From assembly GCA_937911045.1 (NCBI GenBank), contig CALEPX010000013.1, positions 1 through 64,000 of the forward strand: a DNA stretch of 64,000 bases. Reading direction: 5' to 3'. The notes under the pieces are model-generated. The model saw only the letters and a list, made by a program, of their open reading frames with translations. It was not told where the DNA came from and ran no database searches. Below are positions 25,613 to 33,562 of the stretch, piece after piece. Position numbers and translations under genes: made by a program. Every line of letters starts with the position of its first letter. The stretch's first letter is position 1. Origin of the DNA: an uncultured Fretibacterium sp. Lineage in GTDB: Bacteria > Synergistota > Synergistia > Synergistales > Aminobacteriaceae.

Positions 25613-26362
25613 TTGTCAGGTCATTCGAAATGGGCAAATATTAAGCACAGAAAAGCAGCACAAGATGCAAAACGCGGAAATTTATTCCAGAAGTTAGTCC
25701 GAGCGATAATCATTGCAGCCAAAGAGGGCGGCGGTGATCCGGCGATGAACATGCGATTGAAAACAGCGATCGAACGCGCAAAAGCAGTCAGTGTTCCGAT
25801 GGATAATATCACACGGGCAATCAAACGCGGAACCGGTGAACTCGGCGATGTTTCGTACGATGAGTTGACGTATGAAGCTTACGGACCGGGCGGAACTGCT
25901 GTACTCGTGAACGTCATGACGGATAATCGCAATCGCACAACACCGGAAATTCGCGCATTATTAACTCGCAACGGCGGTCAAATGGGAGAATCCGGCAGTG
26001 TCTCCTGGATGTTTGATCGCAAGGGCGTTATCGAAGTTAAGGGCGAAAATCTCGACGAAGATGAATTAATGTCATTCGGACTTGAGAACGGCATGAGTGA
26101 CATGGAAGAATCCGACGAAGGATTCACGCTTTACTGCGAGCCGGGGGATCTTGATGCGTTACAGAAAGCTCTCGAAGATAAAAAATACGTAATCGAAAAC
26201 GCCGAAGTCAGCATGATTGCGAAAACTCCGGTTGAAATTTCTGATCCGGAAGTTGCGCGAAAAGTTCTGAAATTGTCGGACGCACTGGACTCACACGATG
26301 ACGTTCAGAACGTTTACTCGAATTTTGAAATTCCAGACGAGATAGCATCACAGCTTGAGTAA
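25613..26362 (+). CDS. yebC: YebC/PmpR family protein
   Basis: Conserved cytoplasmic protein annotated as a transcriptional regulator and, in recent work on the family, as a ribosome-associated factor helping translation of proline stretches. The 249 residues begin SGHSKWANIKHRKAAQDAKR with KLVRAIIIAAKEGGGDP and TYEAYGPGG typical of the family. The TTG start at 25613 has AGGAGTG seven bases upstream. The ruvC start overlaps its stop by eight bases. Confidence 0.95.
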   Translation: MSGHSKWANIKHRKAAQDAKRGNLFQKLVRAIIIAAKEGGGDPAMNMRLKTAIERAKAVSVPMDNITRAIKRGTGELGDVSYDELTYEAYGPGGTAVLVNVMTDNRNRTTPEIRALLTRNGGQMGESGSVSWMFDRKGVIEVKGENLDEDELMSFGLENGMSDMEESDEGFTLYCEPGDLDALQKALEDKKYVIENAEVSMIAKTPVEISDPEVARKVLKLSDALDSHDDVQNVYSNFEIPDEIASQLE

Positions 26363-26837
26363 AATCTGTTTGGGTATCGATCCCGGACTTGCGAGAGTTG
26401 GTTACGGAGCAGTTTTGCAGAACGGCTCGAATTTGCGGGCGTTGAGTTATGGCTGCGTTGAGACGGATTCGAAATTGCAATTCACGCGACGATTGCTGGA
26501 AATTCACGACGCGATTCAGGAGCAGATAGATATTTGTGAGCCGGAATTTCTTTCGGTTGAGAGATTATTTTTCGGGCGCAACACGACTACGGCTGAGTAT
26601 GTTTTTCAGGCGCGCGGTGTGATTATGCTGCTGGCTGCGGAGAATAATTTGCCGGTGATCGAACCCAAACCGAATCAGATTAAGCTTGCGTTATGCGGCG
26701 TTGGCAGTGCGGAGAAAATTCAAGTTCAAAAGATGGTGCAGAGATTTTTAGCACTCGACGAGATTCCCAGACCGGATGATACGGCTGATGCGTTGGCTGC
26801 TGCGATAACGGGGCTTGCTATATTCAGAAATGCTTAG
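26355..26837 (+). CDS. ruvC: Holliday junction resolvase RuvC
   Basis: Endonuclease that cuts Holliday junctions moved by RuvAB. The 160 residues carry the RNase H-like acidic residues in CLGIDPGLARVGYG (Asp), SVERLFFGRN (Glu) and PDDTADALAAAI (Asp pair). TTG start at 26355 overlaps the yebC stop; the stop overlaps the ruvA start. Confidence 0.96.
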   Translation: MSKICLGIDPGLARVGYGAVLQNGSNLRALSYGCVETDSKLQFTRRLLEIHDAIQEQIDICEPEFLSVERLFFGRNTTTAEYVFQARGVIMLLAAENNLPVIEPKPNQIKLALCGVGSAEKIQVQKMVQRFLALDEIPRPDDTADALAAAITGLAIFRNA

Positions 26838-27450
26838 GGCTTTAACGGGGAAAATTTGCGAAATATTCGGGAATGCGTTAATAATCGACGTGAACGGGCT
26901 TGGTTTTGAAGTCACGTGTTCGCGAGCAGTTCTTGAATCGTGCAAAATCGGCGAAGTTTCGAGACTTGTGACGAGTTTGCAAATCAGCGAATCAGGCGCA
27001 AGTTTGTACGGATTTGTAAGTGAACGTGAACGCGAATTTTTCCTGAAATTGATGTCTGTGAAGGGCGTCGGAGGTCGTACGGCGATAGCGATTTTGTCGG
27101 AATTATCGATTGATGAAGTTATCGAGGCTGTGAGTTCTGCGGATTTCAGCGCGTTTCAGAGAGTTTCGGGAATTGGCAGGAAGACTGCTGAGAGATTATG
27201 TTTCGAACTGAAGAATCTTAGCATGTTCAAGAATCCTGACGCAAAGATTTCTGACACGCCGCAAAAATCACAGGCTGCAAATTCTGATTCAGCAAAATCT
27301 GTTATGGAAGCGTTGATGTCATTGGGATTTTCTCAAGCTGATGCCGCACGGACGATTAATTCGATTCGAGCAGCACAGTCTGAGAATTTCGCGAATCTTG
27401 GAGAAGAAGACTTGTTGCGATTGGCATTGAGAGAATTACATGGAAGATAA
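26830..27450 (+). CDS. ruvA: Holliday junction branch migration protein RuvA
   Basis: Tetrameric junction-binding subunit that loads RuvB. The 206 residues start MLRALTGKICEIFGNALIID, corresponding to the OB-fold start of the family, so the ATG at 26830 is preferred to one 15 bases upstream. The two helix-hairpin-helix motifs are in LMSVKGVGGRTAIAIL and FQRVSGIGRKTAERLCFEL, and domain III is at the C-terminus. Overlaps ruvC by 8 bases and ruvB by one base (TAATG). Confidence 0.96.
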   Translation: MLRALTGKICEIFGNALIIDVNGLGFEVTCSRAVLESCKIGEVSRLVTSLQISESGASLYGFVSEREREFFLKLMSVKGVGGRTAIAILSELSIDEVIEAVSSADFSAFQRVSGIGRKTAERLCFELKNLSMFKNPDAKISDTPQKSQAANSDSAKSVMEALMSLGFSQADAARTINSIRAAQSENFANLGEEDLLRLALRELHGR

Positions 27451-28469
27451 TGGAAGATAGCAGAATCTTTGACGCGCAACGTTCACCCGAAGAAATTTCC
27501 CTGAGACCGAAGAAGCTTGATGATTTCACGGGTCAAGAGAAACTGAGGGAAAAGCTGAAAATTTACATAGCAGCAGCCAAGTCACGCAACGAGCCTTTAG
27601 ATCACATATTATTCTACGGGCCGCCGGGTTTGGGAAAGACAACGTTAGCCGGAATAATTGCTCAGGAAATGGGCGGACAATTACGCACGACTACCGGACC
27701 AGCTCTTGAACGTGCGGGAGATTTGGCAGCGATTGTCTCGAATGTTGAGCGCAATGACGTGTTATTCATAGACGAAATTCACCGAATGCCTGCACAAGTC
27801 GAGGAAATTCTTTACCCGGCAATGGAGGATTTCACGCTGCATATTGTCGTTGGCAAAGGTCCCATGGCTAGGACGATTGCGTTGACGCTGCCGAAATTCA
27901 CGCTGTGTGGAGCTACGACGAGATTGGGATTATTAACGTCACCGTTGAGAGCGCGATTCGGGATCGTTGAACAGTTGGCGTTATATAACGATGATGAATT
28001 GTCGCGGATAATTTTGCGTGCGTCGGAATTTTTGTCGGTGAGAATTTTGCGTGAAGCAGCTTTGGAAATTGCGAAACGTTCGCGTGGCACTCCGAGAGTT
28101 GCGTTACGATTGCTGCGGAGAGTTCGGGATGTTGCGGAAGTTCAGGGGCTTCGTAAGATTGATTCGGAACTTGCTGTTCGAGCGATGGATATGATGGACG
28201 TAGATTCCGAAGGTCTGGACGATGGCGACAGAAAGATTCTGCGTGCGATTATAGACTTGTTCAACGGAGGCCCTGTCGGTTTGAGTACGATTGCAGCAGC
28301 TTTGAACGAGGATTCACGAACGATTGAGGATATTTACGAGCCATACTTGATCCAGAAGGGATTTATCGAACGTACACCCAGAGGACGCAAAGCTACTAAG
28401 AATGCGTATACATATTTGGGCAAGCAGGTTCTGAATGATTTTGCAGATAATGAGTTGAGATTATTTTGA
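27450..28469 (+). CDS. ruvB: Holliday junction branch migration ATPase RuvB
   Basis: AAA+ hexameric motor driving branch migration. The 339 residues contain RPKKLDDFTGQEKLREKL, Walker A FYGPPGLGKTTL, Walker B VLFIDEIHRM, the RuvB arginine-finger region GATTRLGLLTSPLRARFG and a winged-helix C-terminus (RTPRGRKAT). The full ruvCAB order is intact. A SpoIID-domain gene follows immediately. Confidence 0.97.
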   Translation: MEDSRIFDAQRSPEEISLRPKKLDDFTGQEKLREKLKIYIAAAKSRNEPLDHILFYGPPGLGKTTLAGIIAQEMGGQLRTTTGPALERAGDLAAIVSNVERNDVLFIDEIHRMPAQVEEILYPAMEDFTLHIVVGKGPMARTIALTLPKFTLCGATTRLGLLTSPLRARFGIVEQLALYNDDELSRIILRASEFLSVRILREAALEIAKRSRGTPRVALRLLRRVRDVAEVQGLRKIDSELAVRAMDMMDVDSEGLDDGDRKILRAIIDLFNGGPVGLSTIAAALNEDSRTIEDIYEPYLIQKGFIERTPRGRKATKNAYTYLGKQVLNDFADNELRLF

Positions 28470-28481
28470 GTGGGGGCGATT

Positions 28482-29855
28482 GTGATTTTTAGGCATAGAT
28501 TCGTCGCAATATTTGCTATATTATTCGTGTGTGTGAGTTTTGATGCAGCATTTGCGCGTGATGTTTACGTGAAATTATCGCAAGCCGGTAAATATTCGAT
28601 TGGGATTACGAACGGGAATATTGCTATGACAGATGCTGAGGGCAGACTATCGAATCTCGGAACGTCAACAGTGATTTCAGTTTCAGGTAATACGGCGAAT
28701 ATTGCAGGGAACGTGTTTAATTTGCCGTTGAGATTGACTGGTCAGGGTTTCTTGAAATTTAACGGCAGGACTTATCGTGGAACATTTTTGATAACGCAGC
28801 GTGCAGGCTTGTTGAATGTTCTGGACGTTGAGCAATATTTATACGGAGTTTTGCCTGCTGAAGTCGGGGCATCATGGCCTACGGAGGCGTTGCGTGCACA
28901 GGCGATAATTTCGCGCTCGTACGTTTTGAAGCGCAGTTTGGAAGTCAGATCGGAAAAAGGCTATGACGTTGTAGATACAGATATGGATCAGGTTTACAAA
29001 GGTCAGGGCGTCGAGACAGCAAAGACCAACAGCGCAGTTAATAGCACAGCCGGAGAAATCTTGACATACGGAAACGAGATTGCATTCACGCCGTTTCATT
29101 CGGATAGTGGCGGACACACAGCGAGTAATGCGGACGTTTGGGATAAAGCGATTCCGTATTTGACGGGAGTTCCTGAAGTAGTTTCGTATAAATCGCCGGT
29201 TTCGACATGGACAGTGAGAATTTCTGCTGCGAAAATTGCGAGTGTAGTTGCGAAATTGGGCGGACATATCGGACAGATAACTGAGATTCAGGTTTCAGAA
29301 GTCGATCAGGGCGGCAGAGCTGTAAAAATGACGTTTGTAGGAACTGTCGGCAGCAAAACGCTCAGAGCCAGTCAATTCAGGCTTGCAGTAGATCCTCGCT
29401 CGTTGAAAAGCACAATGCTCACACCCTCCGGAGGAAGTTTTCAGGTTAAGGCTAATGCTTCGACAGCTGAAGGACTTGTCACGCGCAATAATTCTCGGAG
29501 TACATCGAGTCTGAATTTCAGCGAAGAACAGGGGCTTGCAGGAATGACGGCTGAAGGAGTTTTCACGACAACGGAGCTAATCGACATGTTGACGAATCCT
29601 AACAAGAAAGACCAGTATTACAAAGTAGGATTAAGCCGGCGCGGGAAAATCAATACTAAATCGCAGCCAAAAATTAACACGTACGGATTCACGATTGAGC
29701 GTTCAGGAAATGATTTCGTGTTTTACGGCAGAGGCTGGGGACATGGAGTTGGCTTGTGTCAATGGGGCTGTATGGCGATGGCTGAGAAGGGCTGGAAAGC
29801 TGAGAATATTTTGCTGCATTATTACCCGGGAACAGCTGTGAAAAAATTCAAGTGA
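28482..29855 (+). CDS. Secreted SpoIID/LytB-domain protein
   Basis: Predicted peptidoglycan-acting protein: SpoIID is a lytic transglycosylase trimming denuded glycan strands. The protein of about 457 residues has a signal peptide ending near AAFA, the SpoIID core LYGVLPAEVGASWPTEALRA with QAIISRSYVLKR, and the conserved tail FYGRGWGHGVGLCQWGCMAM. GTG at 28482 with GGGGG just upstream is preferred; a GTG at 28470 is the alternative. No sporulation genes are seen, so a role in growth or division of a non-sporulating cell is likely. It overlaps queA by four bases. Confidence 0.88.
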   Translation: MIFRHRFVAIFAILFVCVSFDAAFARDVYVKLSQAGKYSIGITNGNIAMTDAEGRLSNLGTSTVISVSGNTANIAGNVFNLPLRLTGQGFLKFNGRTYRGTFLITQRAGLLNVLDVEQYLYGVLPAEVGASWPTEALRAQAIISRSYVLKRSLEVRSEKGYDVVDTDMDQVYKGQGVETAKTNSAVNSTAGEILTYGNEIAFTPFHSDSGGHTASNADVWDKAIPYLTGVPEVVSYKSPVSTWTVRISAAKIASVVAKLGGHIGQITEIQVSEVDQGGRAVKMTFVGTVGSKTLRASQFRLAVDPRSLKSTMLTPSGGSFQVKANASTAEGLVTRNNSRSTSSLNFSEEQGLAGMTAEGVFTTTELIDMLTNPNKKDQYYKVGLSRRGKINTKSQPKINTYGFTIERSGNDFVFYGRGWGHGVGLCQWGCMAMAEKGWKAENILLHYYPGTAVKKFK

Positions 29856-30955
29856 GAGAAATTACCCGTGAAAAGTTATTTGCTCTTGAGTCGTACGATT
29901 ACGAATTACCCGAGAGCAGCATTGCACAAGTCCCGGCGAATCCTAGAGATGCTTCGCGATTATTGATTTGGGATTCGAAATCCGGCGCGATAAATTACGA
30001 TTGCAAATTCCGGGATATAATAAATTTTCTCAGACCGAATGATTTGCTAATCCTGAATGACACGAGAGTTATTCCTGCGCGAATATTGTGTAATCGTCAA
30101 TCCGGCGGAAAAGCTGAGATATTTTTGCTGCGACCGCTGAGCGAGAATTATCTTGAATGGGAAGTTCTGGCAAAACCTGCGCGAAAGATTCGTGAAAATT
30201 CCCGGATCATGATTGACGATTGTGTAATTCGAATCACGCGTGAAAAATCTGATGGCTTGCGAGATATAAGCTTCGAAAATTTTCGTGAAAAATCCGATGT
30301 TATAAAATTTCTTGAGAGATTTGGGAAAGTGCCGCTGCCTCCGTATATCAAGAGCGACGACAGCAATAGATTCCGCTATGAATACCAGACGATTTTTGCG
30401 AAGAATGACGGCTCAGTTGCAGCCCCAACAGCGAGTTTGCATTTCACGGAAGAATTGCTAGGGAAGATAGTCTCGATGGGTGTGAAAATTTCGTATGTGA
30501 CGCTGCATGTAGGTTTGGGAACGTTTCGCCCTGTGCAAGTTTCGGATATTCGCGAACATGATATTCACACGGAACACTGTGAAATTCCTGATGAAACTGT
30601 TGCAGCGATTCGTCAATGTAAATCTAACGGCGGACGAGTGATTGCTTCAGGAACTACGGCGGCGCGGACTTTGGAATCATTTACGAATGCGAGCGGCGAA
30701 ATTAATTCCGGAATTTTGGATACGAATTTGTATATTTACCCGGGCTATAAATTTCGCATAGTTGACGGATTAATCACGAATTTTCATTTGCCTGAGAGTT
30801 CGTTATTGATGCTTGTATCGGCGTTCTTGGCTGATAAATCCGGTTATGCCGGGCGTGAGGAAATAATTTTGTCGCGATTGCTGGACGTTTACGAATTTGC
30901 CGCTCGAACTGGCTGGAGATTTTTCTCGTTTGGAGACGCGATGCTAATAACTTGA
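29852..30955 (+). CDS. queA: S-adenosylmethionine:tRNA ribosyltransferase-isomerase
   Basis: Adds the ribosyl part of SAM to preQ1 in tRNA to form epoxyqueuosine. The 367 residues (a little above the usual 340-350) include YELPESSIAQVPANPRDASR, LILNDTRVIPAR, FGKVPLPPYI, VAAPTASLHFT and DGLITNFHLPESSLLMLV. The GTG start overlaps the upstream stop. No queuosine precursor genes or tgt are nearby. Confidence 0.95.
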   Translation: MREITREKLFALESYDYELPESSIAQVPANPRDASRLLIWDSKSGAINYDCKFRDIINFLRPNDLLILNDTRVIPARILCNRQSGGKAEIFLLRPLSENYLEWEVLAKPARKIRENSRIMIDDCVIRITREKSDGLRDISFENFREKSDVIKFLERFGKVPLPPYIKSDDSNRFRYEYQTIFAKNDGSVAAPTASLHFTEELLGKIVSMGVKISYVTLHVGLGTFRPVQVSDIREHDIHTEHCEIPDETVAAIRQCKSNGGRVIASGTTAARTLESFTNASGEINSGILDTNLYIYPGYKFRIVDGLITNFHLPESSLLMLVSAFLADKSGYAGREEIILSRLLDVYEFAARTGWRFFSFGDAMLIT

Positions 30956-30962
30956 GAATAAC

Positions 30963-30991
30963 TTGAAAATTTGCGAGACTTGTTGTAGAAT
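30963..30991 (+). promoter_or_regulatory. Predicted promoter of tRNA-Val
   Basis: TTGAAA (30963-30968), 17-base spacer, TAGAAT (30986-30991), 15 bases ahead of the mature tRNA 5' end. Confidence 0.65.
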
Positions 30992-31006
30992 TTGCGCGTA
31001 ATAATT

Positions 31007-31082
31007 GGGTGATTAGCTCAGGGGTAGTAGCGCTTCCTTCACACGGAAGAGGTCAGAAGTTCGATCCTTCTATCACCCACCA
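31007..31082 (+). tRNA. tRNA-Val (anticodon CAC)
   Basis: The 76-base cloverleaf has acceptor GGGTGAT (31007-31013) with ATCACCC (31072-31078), anticodon stem CTTCC/GGAAG with loop TTCACAC giving anticodon CAC, T-stem AGAAG/CTTCT with loop TTCGATC, and an encoded CCA (31080-31082). The D-stem has three pairs plus a mismatch. No repeat of the 3' end was found downstream, so there is no sign of an integrated element. Confidence 0.95.
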
Positions 31083-31114
31083 TATAATTTCACAAAAAGG
31101 AGGACATATAAAAT

Positions 31115-33160
31115 ATGTCTAAAAAAAGTGTTTTTTTAAGTGTAATTTGTTTTCTTTTGTTTGCGATCTTCATAGCTGGAGGCTGCGGAGGCGGAAGCAG
31201 TCATCATAATAATGGCGGCGCAACTGATGAAGCTGAAACTGTAATTCCTGATATTGCAGACATAACAGAGTCTGAAGAATATGAAAGAATTATGCAGGAA
31301 CTTGAAGACGAATTAGCATCTGAGGGCATTACGACAATCCCAGATATGCATTTCGTTTTTATTCTTTCAGGTGACAGCGCTTATATTGAAGATGATGATC
31401 TTGCAAGTTCGGCCAAAAAATCTCAGATTGTTAAAACTTCTACGACTCTCCCACAGGAAGAACTCGACAGAATCGCTTCAAGACTTAAACAGCCTTACGA
31501 ATCCGGTGACATCATTGTCCTTGTATGGCCATCAGCAGGAACGATTGACGATCTTTACACGGCTTTAGGCGAAAAGTCGACTTATGTGGATCCCTACGAA
31601 GAATTATCCGGTGACGTAGCTCAAGAAGATTTATACCCCGAATTTTACGCAATCGCGAAACGTTATAACGGGGAAGCTGCTCATTATTTTACGTATTTAC
31701 TTCCCGGCAGTAAGACTCTGCTCTTAAATGAAATCATTGAAAGTTTGAGCGATGATATTTCATCAGAAGGGATTTCAGAAGATGGTGGAGATGTTTCAGA
31801 AAACGTTCCAGAAGATTCTTCCAGTGAAGATGACGGAAGTATTAGCGAAGAATACAGGGGGTTGAGAGGCGAGTATGTATTTCAGGCGCGTAGATATGCG
31901 GCTTTTATCAGCTGGGCTGCTCATATAGACTCTGAAATGGAAAAACAAAAAGCTTATGTTCAGTCTTCGTCTTTAATACGTTCAGCAGCAGATCCGTCAA
32001 CCAATCTTTTTGATTATTCTGCGCAGCGAGAGACAACAAATTTCGATTGGTATTCCCCGAGCAAAAACTGGTATTCTTATGGAAAACATTCTATAGGTTA
32101 TTCAGCACAAACGAGTGAAACGATTTATGCTTTCCATAATTTCGTGGAAAGGAAAGATTATTACATTGTTCAATCGGATGCTTATTTCAAACCAAATTAT
32201 GATAAAAAAACAGTGGCTGGATATATCTATACAGTAGGTGCTCCGTGTTGGTACAGATATAGACATTCGTTAGCTAATGCTGGTTCCTATAGCCTTTTCA
32301 AGAATGCTCCTAAGAATGTAAATAGGTCAAGCACAGTATCGGACGGAACGAGCCACAGTACGTCGCATACATCTGGAGTAACGATTGGCTCGAAAATTGG
32401 ATCGAAAATTGGATTTTCTGGCGAATCTCTAGCTGGAGAATTAAGCGCGGAATTGAGCGCGGAAAAGAGTTCGTCAACCACTAAAGGTATGAGCTATAGT
32501 CATTCTGCTACGTGGACCACAACTGAATGGAGCTTAATCAATCAATGCGATAGTTATAACCCAGAGTGGAGAGTTGAGTTTTATGACCCAAACAATAAAG
32601 GAGTAAACAATAGCGGATATTATCCTGATTGGAATACCGGTGAGGCAGTAACTGCTGCGAGACAGCGCACTGATTACAGTTCTGAGTGGATGTGGCAAAT
32701 AAGCGATCCAAATCCAAATATAAAAATGCTGGTAAATTTATATTCTGACCTTCGCTCTACGTGGATGGATTTAACAGGTTCAGCAGGTAGAGGATATGGG
32801 CATCATTATATTAGCACAGTAAACAGGAAAATAAAGCTTAACCAACCGCCGCACGTTATTATTACATCTGGAGCAGGTCCGCATAATTTCGGCAGAAACG
32901 GCGCGAATAATATTAATTTTAGATTCATTTGCTCTGGTAACTGGACGATAACGAGCAGTAATCCGGACTGGTGTTACGTAAGTGAAAATCAATCAAAAGG
33001 CGGCGACACAAACGCGGAAGAAATACCAATACTGTTCTTTGTTGAGCCTTTTACAGAGCAAAGCGATAAAGCTCAAACCCGTGAAGCAGTACTCATATTA
33101 AGGAACACTGACACAAATCAGATTCAGAGTGTTCGAGTTGTTCAGTCAAACAGAGAATAA
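31115..33160 (+). CDS. Lipoprotein with pore-forming-toxin-like hairpin segment and BACON-like C-terminal domain
   Basis: 681 residues of unrecognised overall family. A type II signal with lipobox IAGGC puts the lipidated Cys at position 24; an acidic, low-complexity N-terminal half follows. Residues about 280-400 are Tyr/Trp-rich. Residues about 405-473 are a long Ser/Thr/Gly stretch with alternating polar and small residues (TSHSTSHTSGVTIGSKIG, GELSAELSAEKSSSTTKG), as in the membrane-inserting hairpins of aerolysin- or leukocidin-type toxins. The last 100 residues (WTITSSNPDWCYVSENQSKG, ending VRVVQSNRE) resemble a BACON domain. AAGGAGG precedes the ATG. Toxin activity is inference. The tRNA-Val gene lies just upstream, a terminator just downstream. 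Confidence 0.7.
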   Translation: MSKKSVFLSVICFLLFAIFIAGGCGGGSSHHNNGGATDEAETVIPDIADITESEEYERIMQELEDELASEGITTIPDMHFVFILSGDSAYIEDDDLASSAKKSQIVKTSTTLPQEELDRIASRLKQPYESGDIIVLVWPSAGTIDDLYTALGEKSTYVDPYEELSGDVAQEDLYPEFYAIAKRYNGEAAHYFTYLLPGSKTLLLNEIIESLSDDISSEGISEDGGDVSENVPEDSSSEDDGSISEEYRGLRGEYVFQARRYAAFISWAAHIDSEMEKQKAYVQSSSLIRSAADPSTNLFDYSAQRETTNFDWYSPSKNWYSYGKHSIGYSAQTSETIYAFHNFVERKDYYIVQSDAYFKPNYDKKTVAGYIYTVGAPCWYRYRHSLANAGSYSLFKNAPKNVNRSSTVSDGTSHSTSHTSGVTIGSKIGSKIGFSGESLAGELSAELSAEKSSSTTKGMSYSHSATWTTTEWSLINQCDSYNPEWRVEFYDPNNKGVNNSGYYPDWNTGEAVTAARQRTDYSSEWMWQISDPNPNIKMLVNLYSDLRSTWMDLTGSAGRGYGHHYISTVNRKIKLNQPPHVIITSGAGPHNFGRNGANNINFRFICSGNWTITSSNPDWCYVSENQSKGGDTNAEEIPILFFVEPFTEQSDKAQTREAVLILRNTDTNQIQSVRVVQSNRE

Positions 33161-33171
33161 ACAAAAAATTT

Positions 33172-33201
33172 TCCCCTCGATGATTCGGGGGGATTTGTTT
33201 T
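33172..33201 (+). terminator. Intrinsic terminator after the lipoprotein gene
   Basis: TCCCCTCGA (33172-33180) pairs with TCGGGGGGA (33185-33193) around TGAT, followed by TTTGTTTT. The A-rich 5' flank would give a T-run on the minus strand, so it may also end the small convergent gene. Confidence 0.75.
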
Positions 33202-33212
33202 CAAAAAAATTC

Positions 33213-33397
33213 CTACACTGTAATGGCACGCTCCACAATCTTTGCCATTATCGTCATAACTTGTAATGCGGTGACGGCGTTGGAAAACAAAGTTGCCAGT
33301 TTCCTAAAATTCTCTGCTGCCAAGTCCGGTGTATGATGCTTTAACCAATATTTTGTTCATAATCTGCTCGTTCACTTTCTGAAATTATTTGCTCCAT
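33213..33397 (-). pseudogene. Small unknown gene broken by a one-base frameshift
   Basis: AAGGAG five bases ahead of ATG 33397 starts MEQIISESERADYEQ; the frame then stops after NIG, but another frame continues from the same point as YWLKHHTPDLAAENFRKLAT and ends ERAITV with a TAG at 33215-33213. Adding one base to the A4 run (T's at 33351-33354 on the plus strand) would give one 61-residue helical protein. I do not recognise the family. The rest of 33398-33562 holds only the terminator at 33507-33562. Confidence 0.5.
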
Positions 33398-33506
33398 AAC
33401 TACTCCTTAGAATTATTTTATAAAGCACTTGAAAAATAGCCAGAAATAATATCTTGAGTTTGTTATTCGGATTTGCATTCTTTGCATTCAGGAAGCATTA
33501 ACGCGC

Positions 33507-33562
33507 AAAAAATTAACAGCTCCGGTGAGTGTGAAATTTCTCGCTGAAGCTGTTAGTTTTTT
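33507..33562 (-). terminator. Bidirectional intrinsic terminator after the TamB-like gene
   Basis: TAACAGCT (33514-33521) pairs with AGCTGTTA (33548-33555), with an inner GTGAG/CTCGC helix. T6 is present on both sides: A's at 33507-33512 for the minus strand and T's at 33557-33562 for the plus strand. Confidence 0.8.

Noticed and set aside
28872..29267. A 131-codon minus-strand frame within the SpoIID gene
   Set aside because: Antisense shadow of a gene with clear SpoIID motifs; low-complexity Arg/Asn-rich product.
31060..31088. Possible prophage or island attachment site at the 3' end of tRNA-Val
   Set aside because: No integrase and no repeat of the tRNA end were found downstream up to the TamB-like gene; also the TATAAT at 31083 lacks a fair -35.
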